The notes beneath the pieces were generated by a model. It made no database searches and was not told where the DNA came from. It worked only from the letters and a program-made list of their open reading frames with translations. 5,173 bases of DNA from Alphaproteobacteria bacterium. GTDB lineage: Bacteria; Pseudomonadota; Alphaproteobacteria; Rhizobiales; Hyphomicrobiaceae. The position numbers and the translations under genes were made by a program. Below, in pieces: positions 1 to 5,173 of the stretch (the stretch's first letter is position 1; the number at the start of each line of letters is the position of its first letter). The stretch lies in NCBI GenBank assembly GCA_022600335.1, contig JAHZKN010000016.1:1-5173 (forward strand), read 5' to 3'.

Positions 1-1427
1 GTGGTCGGGCAGCATCAAACCAATTGAATGCACAGCATGCGCTTGATGCCGCTGTCCTTGCTGCAAGCAATGTCTTTTTAGATGATGATGAACGGGAGGA
101 TAAATTCGCAGCGGTTTTTGCAAAGAACTTTAAAGAAGATGACGCCACGATTTCGGATCTCAAATTTACGTTTAGCCAGGCGGACGGCGGCTACGGCAGG
201 CTTGAGTTAGACTACAACACATCCATTATGAAGCTGTTTGGCAAGGATACAGTCCATAATGTCTTGGCAAGTAGGGCCCGGCAAAACAACGTTGACCTTG
301 AAATTGCTCTCGTTCTTGACGTGAGCGGGTCAATGCTTGCGAGCATGGGTTCCGGTTCGCGAATGGACGCCCTAAAGACTGCTGCAAAGAAGATGGTGGA
401 AACTTTAGACGACGCAAAACTGCCAAGCCAAAATATTAGGTATTCCATTGTTCCGTTCACAATGAACGTCAATGTCGGCACCAACAACGCCGCCTTTGTT
501 GACAACACCGCAAGCGGGTTGTTCGCCGGAACAGCTTGGGCTGGCTGTGTGTTAGAGCGCCCGGCACCCTATCACAATCAAGATGTCTACAACTCTGGTG
601 ATGCCTCGTCGGGCGGGCGTTGGCAGGCGTATGTCTGGCCGCCAGAGCCAGATAACGGAACGGTCTGTCAGAACCCCTCGGATGGGACCAACTCTGGGTA
701 CAAGACGGTCGAGACCGTGGGAATTTCAGGGACTTTTGATCCGTGGACAAAGGGTGCGAATTACAACTGTGTGCGCCATGCCATTGCACCGCTGACGACG
801 AGCGCTTCAGACATAACTAACGAGATTGATGCCCTTGAATCGCATTCGAATATGGGAACAATTCTGGCTCCAGGTATCGCCTGGGCACACCGTGTGCTGT
901 CACCGAGTGAGCCGTTTTCAGAAGGGCAATCCTTTTCCAACAATGTTCGAAAGATCATGATTGTGATTACGGACGGTGAGCAAACGACTGAAGGTGAATT
1001 TCAATCCACAGGGTGCGGTGGGGAAAGCAATACGAGCACACCGTATAGCTTTGATCCGGATAGCCTGCATTTAGATGGGACGGTCTTATCAACCAACGGC
1101 CCAACCGATATGTTTACGCCCTACGGATATATTCTCGATAGCCAGCCGTTTGGTGCAGCTTCGACATGGACAGAGGTCAAACAGCAGTTGCGGACAACTT
1201 CATTGGATGCGTGTTCGAAATTTAAAGCCCGCGCCAGTGGTGGCTCTGTCGAGCTGTTTACAATTGCTGCATCGAGCAGTGCTGGTCCTGGAACAGATGT
1301 CTATAGTCTTTTGCAGGAGTGCGCGACGTCGAACGAACACTTCTTTTATGCAGATGGTGCCCAGGATCTAGAAGATGCGTTCGTGGCTATTGCCAAAGAA
1401 GCAACTGATCTGCGGCTTACCGAGTAG
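1..1427 (+). CDS. TadG-like von Willebrand factor A domain protein (Tad/Flp pilus-associated type), 5' end outside window
   Basis: This is a partial gene. The frame is open to the left edge (first full codon at position 3), so the TTG at 24 is almost certainly an internal leucine. The first residues, reading ...NQLNAQHALDAAVLAAS, match the segment that follows the N-terminal TadE/TadG-like membrane anchor in alphaproteobacterial TadG proteins; the anchor itself would lie upstream. Counting the codon at 24 as residue 1, a vWA domain runs from about 91 to 455. Its metal-ion-dependent adhesion site is complete: DxSGS at 99-103 (D99, S101, S103), T279 in the MGT loop and D317 in ITDGE. Six cysteines (175, 215, 249, 331, 397, 433) suggest disulfides and an extracytoplasmic location. 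The C-terminus LRLTE fits the usual LRLT-type ending of this group. By family knowledge such proteins are minor pilins or adhesins exported with Tad machinery. No other tad gene is visible here, so a stand-alone vWA surface protein is the alternative. It converges on the mepA-like gene. Confidence 0.9.
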   Translation, partial: GRAASNQLNAQHALDAAVLAASNVFLDDDEREDKFAAVFAKNFKEDDATISDLKFTFSQADGGYGRLELDYNTSIMKLFGKDTVHNVLASRARQNNVDLEIALVLDVSGSMLASMGSGSRMDALKTAAKKMVETLDDAKLPSQNIRYSIVPFTMNVNVGTNNAAFVDNTASGLFAGTAWAGCVLERPAPYHNQDVYNSGDASSGGRWQAYVWPPEPDNGTVCQNPSDGTNSGYKTVETVGISGTFDPWTKGANYNCVRHAIAPLTTSASDITNEIDALESHSNMGTILAPGIAWAHRVLSPSEPFSEGQSFSNNVRKIMIVITDGEQTTEGEFQSTGCGGESNTSTPYSFDPDSLHLDGTVLSTNGPTDMFTPYGYILDSQPFGAASTWTEVKQQLRTTSLDACSKFKARASGGSVELFTIAASSSAGPGTDVYSLLQECATSNEHFFYADGAQDLEDAFVAIAKEATDLRLTE

Positions 1428-1462
1428 CCAGTCCCTTAGCCTTTCAAAGGATGCACAATGGC

Positions 1463-1481
1463 CGCCGACTTGCGTTCGGCG
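1463..1481 (+). terminator. weak candidate hairpin between convergent genes
   Basis: A six-base GC-rich stem, CGCCGA (1463-1468) with TCGGCG (1476-1481), encloses a seven-base loop. It lies in the 57 bases between the vWA stop at 1427 and the mepA-like stop at 1485. The sequence that follows on the + strand (AACTTACTTT) is only loosely T-rich, and nothing T-rich follows on the minus strand. It is therefore a poor match to a classical intrinsic terminator. It is the only plausible hairpin in this gap. Confidence 0.25.
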
Positions 1482-1484
1482 AAC

Positions 1485-2696
1485 TTACTTTCCACGCTTC
1501 AAGGCTGCTTCGACGGTTGAGGAGCGGGCAGCAAGAACGCGACGGCATTCCGCTGGCAGGTCGTCCATGGTTTTCGGACGCCGCTTTTTGGCTTTCTTCT
1601 TTTTCTTCTTTGGTTTGACTTTGGGAGGTGGCTTTGGTTTGACCCGCTTCAGCCACCACGTCAGTTCTTTGCCGCATCCATCGTCAGCTCGAACAGGTTT
1701 TTGAGCCCGGCAGCCGGGTGAGCCTGCTGGGCACTTCATGCGAATGTGAAAATGATAGTGATGGCCCCAATAGGGGCGCACTTTGTAAAGCCATTTGCGG
1801 TCTGCGCCCGCTTCTTTGCACAATTTCCCCTTGATTGCTGGATGCACCAGAATGCGCTCTACGGACCTATATGATGCCGCGCGCTTGAGGATCTTCACAT
1901 GCCCTGGTTTCCAGTGTTCGTTGACGTTGACTTTGTCTGCGGCCAGCATCGATGTTGCTGAAATATTTTCCCGTTCTTTGCGCGTCAATTTTCGGTTTGG
2001 CATTGGGGTGAGCCAAATGTCAGCATCCAGTCCGATTTGATGGCTGGCATGACCGGTCAGCATTGGCCCGCCGCGTGGCTGAGCAATATCACCCATCAGC
2101 AGACCGGGCCAATTGTCTTTCTCTTGCACCTCTGTTGCGAAACGTTGCAGTAGTGCGACGAGCTTTGGGTGCCCCCAATGGCGATTGCGCGAAAGGCGCA
2201 TCGCTTGCCAAGCTTTGCCGTCATCAGGAAGGCGTGCAGCACCTGCAAGACAGCCTTTGGAATAAAACCCAATGGCGCGCGGTCTCAGATCTGCAGCGCG
2301 CGTCTTAGCGCCAAAAAGTTTTTTGGCCGGCACAATCTTTTTCTTCGCTTTCTTTTTTTTCTTCGGCTCTGGCTTGGCTTTGTCTGGCACAACCGTCGTC
2401 GCAGTCTTTGTGTCCACAGGTGCTGGCTTTGCTGTCGCTTTTTTGGCCGCCGGGCGTTTGGCGGGCGTTGGCTTCTCCGTCAACCAGGGGAGCTCTTTGA
2501 CAGCTGCAGCTGATGGGGGTGGAAGAAATCCTGCTGGCTTGTCTTGCGAGGGGTCTCCTTGAGCGGAGTTTTGGGTCTGGTTCTGAGCGTGTACAGGTGC
2601 GACCGCAACAGCAGCCAGAACAAGCATTGTCAGGACAAAGATGGAGAGAACAGGGAAGACGGTGCGGTGCATAGCTTCACCCATTTGCAAATTCAT
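1485..2696 (-). CDS. mepA: penicillin-insensitive murein endopeptidase MepA (peptidase family M74), with Lys-rich extensions
   Basis: Periplasmic zinc peptidase that, by family knowledge, cleaves D-alanyl-meso-diaminopimelate cross-links in peptidoglycan and resists beta-lactams. Numbered from the ATG at 2696 (403 residues), a signal peptide ends near A37 (VHA before QN). A Lys/Ala/Pro-rich linker follows to about 140, then the M74 domain at about 141-350. The LAS-type zinc motif is intact: H216, H219 and D226 in GHASHQIGLDAD, then H312, H315 and H317 in GHHYHFH. Cysteines 149, 293, 322, 329, 341 and 384 follow the spacing I recall for the three E. coli MepA disulfides, except for about 13 extra residues between the last two. 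That insert is a basic tract (about 351-374). At 403 residues the protein is much longer than E. coli MepA (about 274). Start choice is uncertain: ATGs at 2696, 2684 and 2672 all precede the signal peptide, and only 2672 has a weak purine-rich GGGTGA just upstream. It probably shares a transcript with the hydroxylase gene 37 bases upstream. Confidence 0.95.
   Translation of the reverse strand: MNLQMGEAMHRTVFPVLSIFVLTMLVLAAVAVAPVHAQNQTQNSAQGDPSQDKPAGFLPPPSAAAVKELPWLTEKPTPAKRPAAKKATAKPAPVDTKTATTVVPDKAKPEPKKKKKAKKKIVPAKKLFGAKTRAADLRPRAIGFYSKGCLAGAARLPDDGKAWQAMRLSRNRHWGHPKLVALLQRFATEVQEKDNWPGLLMGDIAQPRGGPMLTGHASHQIGLDADIWLTPMPNRKLTRKERENISATSMLAADKVNVNEHWKPGHVKILKRAASYRSVERILVHPAIKGKLCKEAGADRKWLYKVRPYWGHHYHFHIRMKCPAGSPGCRAQKPVRADDGCGKELTWWLKRVKPKPPPKVKPKKKKKKAKKRRPKTMDDLPAECRRVLAARSSTVEAALKRGK
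2310..2360 (-). other. A8 run with in-phase A AAA AAG heptamer and downstream stem-loop inside mepA
   Basis: On the coding strand an uninterrupted run of eight A (plus-strand T8 at 2353-2360) encodes part of the PKKKKKAKKK segment. The codon phase AAG AAA AAA AAG places the heptamer A AAA AAG in the phase used at the E. coli dnaX frameshift site. About 24 bases downstream on the mRNA, GCCAAAA pairs with TTTTGGC (7 bp, 2310-2327, four-base loop). A -1 shift would add about 15 codons and then reach TAA, giving a short secreted peptide of about 130 residues without the catalytic domain. The stem-loop is much further away than in known frameshift stimulators. The run is directly visible; any slippage is speculation. 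Confidence 0.3.
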
Positions 2697-2733
2697 AGCG
2701 ACTGTAGCCGTTCAAAAGGCAAAATTGCGGCCA

Positions 2734-3561
2734 TTAATCTTCGCGTCTAAGTGGCTTAAACGGAACCAATAAACTCCAGCCAAGACGGGTTGGTGCTTCG
2801 GATTGATAGGGCTTGAGACCAATTACCATGTCCTGGTGTCCGAGATCGGGCTGGGCACAGTAGGTTCGAAACAGTCTATCCCAAATTGATAAGTTGAATC
2901 CATAGTTGCTGTCATGTTCCCGCCTGTCGATGGAATGGTGGACGCGGTGCATGTCGGGTGTGACGATGACCTGGCGCAGAATGCGGTCCAACCAGCCTGG
3001 CAGGGCAACATTAGCGTGATTGAACATGGCGCAGCCATTGAGGATGATTTCGAACACAATAACGGAGATGGCAGAGGCACCAATCGCCAACACCCAAACA
3101 ATTTTCCAAAGCATAGAGAGGGCAATTTCGAGCGGATGGAAACGAATGGCCGTTGTTACATCAATGTCCACGTCCGCATGGTGCATTTGGTGCAAGCGCC
3201 ACAAGGGCGACCACTTGTGGGATACGAGGTGTTGCAGCCACAGTGCGAAGTCGAGAACGATCACTGAGAAGAGGGCTTCAATCCATAAAGGCCATGTCGT
3301 GAAATTGAACAGGCCAATCCCGTGTGCTGTGCCGTAAGCTGCAGCCGCAATCGCTGCAAGTGGACTGGAGAGGAGCGCCATCGCGCGGATAAGCAGACTG
3401 CCGATGACAGTGATGCTCAAATTTGTGAGCCACCGTTTGGCGATTGCAGCGCGGAGCTGACGCTTCGGCAGAAGACGTTCCAGCCCGGCCATGGTAGCAA
3501 AGATGGCGATAAAAGCCACGAGACGCAGCGTCGTTTGGTCTGTCGTGTCAAGCAATGACAT
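2734..3561 (-). CDS. fatty acid hydroxylase / sterol desaturase superfamily membrane protein
   Basis: Integral membrane di-iron oxygenase of 275 residues, a usual length for the bacterial family. The histidine clusters are complete: HLVSH at 111-115 (HX3H), HQMHH at 124-128 (HX2HH) and HRVHH at 205-209 (HX2HH), with accessory histidines at 142 (RFHP) and 182 (NHAN). The family signature after the last cluster is also present, reading DSNYGFNLSIWDRLF (217-231). Hydrophobic segments at about 12-29, 46-76, 92-112 and 146-176 anchor it in the inner membrane, with the histidines expected on the cytoplasmic face. The substrate cannot be read from sequence; family members hydroxylate or desaturate sterols, fatty acyl chains, carotenoids or ornithine lipids. 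The ATG at 3561 is chosen because the next Met (residue 24) falls inside the first membrane segment; no clear Shine-Dalgarno site precedes it. It is probably the first gene of a two-gene operon with the mepA-like gene 37 bases downstream, a pairing that suggests an envelope role. Confidence 0.93.
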   Translation of the reverse strand: MSLLDTTDQTTLRLVAFIAIFATMAGLERLLPKRQLRAAIAKRWLTNLSITVIGSLLIRAMALLSSPLAAIAAAAYGTAHGIGLFNFTTWPLWIEALFSVIVLDFALWLQHLVSHKWSPLWRLHQMHHADVDIDVTTAIRFHPLEIALSMLWKIVWVLAIGASAISVIVFEIILNGCAMFNHANVALPGWLDRILRQVIVTPDMHRVHHSIDRREHDSNYGFNLSIWDRLFRTYCAQPDLGHQDMVIGLKPYQSEAPTRLGWSLLVPFKPLRRED

Positions 3562-3721
3562 AGGTGGTGCACCGAAGGAAACAATGTGCAGGGCGCATTA
3601 GCTAAAGTCTAACACAGGCGCGTTTGTGTAGCACGGGCGTGGTGTGGTTCAAAAGCGTGCATCACAAGGCTCAGAATGCTGGTAGTAAAGTGCAAACCAA
3701 AACAACGACGAATCGGAATGC
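3562..3721. promoter_or_regulatory. divergent intergenic region with inverted repeats and weak promoter-like hexamers
   Basis: These 160 bases separate the minus-strand hydroxylase gene from the plus-strand hydrolase gene and should hold promoters for both. Visible elements are as follows. A perfect 8-base palindrome, GGTGCACC, lies at 3566-3573, just upstream of the hydroxylase ATG. An imperfect inverted repeat, AATGTGC-AGG-GCGCATT, lies at 3583-3599 (7 bp with one G-T wobble). A weak plus-strand sigma70-like pair is TTCAAA (3648-3653), 18 bases, then CAGAAT (3672-3677), each with four of six matches; it would start RNA about 40 bases before the hydrolase. No convincing minus-strand -35/-10 pair was found. 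No small gene or RNA is evident. Confidence 0.3.
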
Positions 3722-3724
3722 GTG

Positions 3725-4369
3725 ATGGACGCAATGACCATTGGCCTCGAGCCAGCAAAGATCCATCTCATACTGGCACATGGGGCCGGTGCCCCGATGA
3801 CGTCCGTCTTTATGCAAAGCTTCGCTGAGTTGGTGGCCGCTCAAGGGGTGCGCGTGACTCGGTTTCATTTTCCCTACATGACAGAGCAGGTACGTAGCTG
3901 CCGCCGCAGACCGCCTCCACGCGTCGATCGTCTTGGTGAACACTATTGCGATGTTGTGCGCACGGTTGCCGGCGCGCGCGCCGCCAAACAGCGCCTGTTC
4001 ATTGGTGGCAAGTCGATGGGTGGACGTGTCGCGACGATGGTCGCCGACGCGCTTTACGAGCAAGATTTGTGTAAGGGTGTTGTGTGTCTTGGCTATCCGT
4101 TCCATCCCGCAGGAAAGCCAGAACAACTGCGCACGGCGCATCTTGAAGCCATCCGTGCACCGACGCTGATTGTGCAAGGTGAGCGTGATGCTCTTGGAAA
4201 CCAGGGCGAGGTTGCAACCTACGCTTTGGCAGAGACGATATCAGTTGTCTGGGCCAAAGACGGCGATCATGATTTAAAACCACGCAAGCGGAGCGGCGTA
4301 ACCTTTGAGGACAATCTAAAGTTTGCCGCTGACGCGGCAGTCCAGCACATGCAGCGCACGAAGGCTTGA
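3725..4369 (+). CDS. small alpha/beta hydrolase, TEX30/KANL3-like (COG3571 type)
   Basis: Small single-domain hydrolase of 214 residues, typical of the bacterial TEX30/KANL3-like branch of the alpha/beta-hydrolase fold. Family features in order are an oxyanion-loop motif HGAGA (19-23), the segment FHFPYM (48-52 region) followed by an Arg/Pro-rich stretch RRRPPPR (60-66), the nucleophile elbow GGKSMGGR (94-101, Ser97), the acid in QGERD (Asp155) and the catalytic His in GDHDL (His182). The Ser-Asp-His triad is therefore complete. No signal peptide or membrane segment is seen, so it should be cytoplasmic. The substrate is unknown; carboxylester or dienelactone-like activity is only a family-level guess. 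The ATG at 3725 is preferred because GGAA sits six bases upstream. The adjacent GTG at 3722 and ATG at 3734 are alternatives, and an in-frame TAA at 3686 limits any extension. Its TGA lies one base from the stop of the convergent SDR gene. Confidence 0.87.
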   Translation: MDAMTIGLEPAKIHLILAHGAGAPMTSVFMQSFAELVAAQGVRVTRFHFPYMTEQVRSCRRRPPPRVDRLGEHYCDVVRTVAGARAAKQRLFIGGKSMGGRVATMVADALYEQDLCKGVVCLGYPFHPAGKPEQLRTAHLEAIRAPTLIVQGERDALGNQGEVATYALAETISVVWAKDGDHDLKPRKRSGVTFEDNLKFAADAAVQHMQRTKA

Positions 4370-4370
4370 A

Positions 4371-5123
4371 TTACGCGATGACAGCTTCAGCGTCGAAGAT
4401 TTGACCGGTGAGTTTGCGTCCATATTTGCTGGCTAGATAAAGCGCCAACGACGCAATTTCCGGATCACCTGCAAGACACGCACCATCGGTTGCGGTTCTG
4501 ACAAGCGCGCGTGGGCCGACAGCGTTGACGCGAATGGCATCGTCCGCCAGTTTTTTTGCTTCGTCCTGGGTGATCGCTGTCAGTGCAGCACGCAGGATGC
4601 CTGCGACGGCTGCTTCTTCAGCGGTTTCAGGAGCGGGCATGTGCACGACGTTGAGGATTAGCCCTTCCGACCATGTGACTCGCATTCTGTTGCCGACCAC
4701 GCGTGTGATCAGCGTCGGTGCGAGAAGCTTTTCAGAGGCAAGATCTTCAATTTCTTCAAGGCTCCGCCGGTTCGCTAAATCCTCGCGTGTCACGGAAACC
4801 AAGTTGATCACGACATCAAGACCGCCGAGCACTTTGGCAGCGGTTTGTGCCAAGCGGACGGCTGCATCACCTGAGTCAATGGCGTCGTTGTAGAGCTGCA
4901 TGTCTTGGGCATCGTCAGCCAGCAGCGGAACTAGGGCTGTAAATTCTGGGGCGGTGTCGGCAGACTGAATGACAAGGCGTGCTTTGTGTTCGGCAAAAGC
5001 GCGGGCGACATCAACACCGTTACGGTGGCTCAGTCCGGTGATCAAAACTCTGGCACCCAGGACATCGGGATGGATCTCCGCCTGTTCCCGACGCTTCACT
5101 ACGCTAACAAACATAGGCCTCAT
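4371..5123 (-). CDS. SDR-fold protein with degenerate catalytic residues (probable non-catalytic short-chain dehydrogenase homologue)
   Basis: 250 residues, the normal length for a classical SDR, and the Rossmann framework is recognisable. An N-terminal strand and glycine loop read VLITGLSHRNG (26-36). DVVIN (103-107) corresponds to the strand before the usual NNAG motif, and only the first Asn is kept. GLILNVV (154-160) corresponds to the strand carrying the catalytic Ser; IRVNAVGPR (197-205) and LTGQIFDAE (238-246) match the usual RVNAVAPG and TGQ.....DGG regions. The catalytic residues are missing. The NISS position reads NVVH, and the YxxxK stretch aligns to AGILR (174-178), giving Ala for Tyr and Arg for Lys. 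The glycine loop is TGxxxxxG rather than TGxxxGxG. Oxidoreductase activity is therefore unlikely; nucleotide binding or a structural or regulatory role is inferred. The ATG at 5123 is preceded by AGGAGG; Met4 at 5114 is an alternative start. The reading frame is clean, so this is not an obvious pseudogene. Confidence 0.88.
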   Translation of the reverse strand: MRPMFVSVVKRREQAEIHPDVLGARVLITGLSHRNGVDVARAFAEHKARLVIQSADTAPEFTALVPLLADDAQDMQLYNDAIDSGDAAVRLAQTAAKVLGGLDVVINLVSVTREDLANRRSLEEIEDLASEKLLAPTLITRVVGNRMRVTWSEGLILNVVHMPAPETAEEAAVAGILRAALTAITQDEAKKLADDAIRVNAVGPRALVRTATDGACLAGDPEIASLALYLASKYGRKLTGQIFDAEAVIA

Positions 5124-5132
5124 CTCCCTCCT
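5124..5132 (-). promoter_or_regulatory. strong Shine-Dalgarno sequence for the SDR-like gene
   Basis: On the minus strand AGGAGGGAG sits directly before the ATG at 5123. The perfect AGGAGG core (5132-5127) leaves only three bases to that ATG and twelve to the next in-frame ATG at 5114, so neither spacing is ideal. It is the strongest ribosome binding site in the window. It supports real translation of the gene despite the lost catalytic residues. Confidence 0.6.
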
Positions 5133-5173
5133 GATTACGCCGGACGACTAAAGAGGCTGCCCGGACCAAGGCA

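Noticed and set aside
1440..1450. CCTTTCAAAGG symmetric sequence just after the vWA stop
   Set aside because: With a single central base it cannot form a hairpin. As a DNA dyad it is short and located downstream of genes, where an operator is not expected.
1584..1625. T-rich stretch after a GCC...GGC pair, resembling a terminator for the vWA gene
   Set aside because: The T-rich sequence is the complement of Lys codons in the mepA-like gene and lies well inside that coding region, so it is explained by protein composition.
1375..1704. Open frame on the + strand spanning the junction of the vWA and mepA-like genes
   Set aside because: It overlaps the end of one well-supported gene and the antisense of another. 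Its translation is low-complexity (poly-Phe from the antisense of Lys codons) with no recognisable motif.
2914..3337. Plus-strand frames opposite the hydroxylase gene
   Set aside because: They are antisense to the conserved histidine-cluster region and their translations show no family features.
3671..4177. 168-codon minus-strand frame opposite the alpha/beta hydrolase
   Set aside because: The opposite strand encodes a complete Ser-Asp-His hydrolase. This frame has no recognisable domain and is best explained as an antisense shadow.
4525..4893. 122-codon plus-strand frame opposite the SDR-like gene
   Set aside because: Its Ser/Arg/Ala-rich composition is typical of the antisense of an Ala/Leu/Asp-rich gene, and it has no motif or ribosome binding site.
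5104..5173. Possible end of another minus-strand gene entering from the right edge
   Set aside because: Two minus-strand frames are open from the edge, one stopping at TAA 5135-5137 and one at TAG 5104-5106. At most about 22 codons are visible and neither shows a recognisable C-terminus, so no gene can be called.
1..5173. CRISPR arrays, tRNA/rRNA genes, insertion sequences, attachment sites, toxin-antitoxin or phage-defence genes
   Set aside because: No regularly spaced repeats, cloverleaf-like sequence, transposase or integrase frames, or defence-family motifs were seen on either strand.

Overview
The window looks like ordinary chromosomal DNA of an alphaproteobacterium, possibly from the Hyphomicrobiales or a related group. 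This is inferred from gene content: a TadG-type von Willebrand A (vWA) protein, a MepA with Lys/Ala/Pro-rich linkers, a sterol-desaturase-family membrane hydroxylase and a TEX30/KANL3-like small hydrolase. Base composition looks close to balanced. No tRNA, rRNA, CRISPR array, insertion sequence or phage gene was seen. The five protein genes cover almost everything, and the only intergenic stretch over 60 bases is the 160-base divergent region at 3562-3721.

Layout from left to right. (1) Positions 1-1427, + strand, hold the C-terminal part of a TadG-like vWA protein whose N-terminus lies outside the window. (2) It converges on a two-gene minus-strand block. This consists of a membrane di-iron hydroxylase of the fatty acid hydroxylase/sterol desaturase superfamily (3561 to 2734), followed 37 bases later by a penicillin-insensitive murein endopeptidase, MepA (2696 to 1485). 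The spacing suggests an operon acting at the cell envelope. (3) The 160-base divergent region carries small inverted repeats and weak promoter-like hexamers. (4) A small alpha/beta hydrolase runs from 3725 to 4369 on the + strand. (5) It meets, tail to tail and with one base between the stop codons, a minus-strand protein of the short-chain dehydrogenase/reductase (SDR) family (5123 to 4371).

Three of the genes act at the envelope: a surface or secreted adhesin-like vWA protein, a membrane lipid hydroxylase and a peptidoglycan hydrolase. The other two look like cytoplasmic proteins with no visible link to them. I found no convincing new multi-gene system. The most unusual items are an SDR-fold protein that has lost its Ser, Tyr and Lys catalytic residues, and a MepA with two very basic segments. 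One of those segments lies inside the disulfide-bonded fold. The other is encoded over an A8 run containing an in-phase A AAA AAG heptamer.
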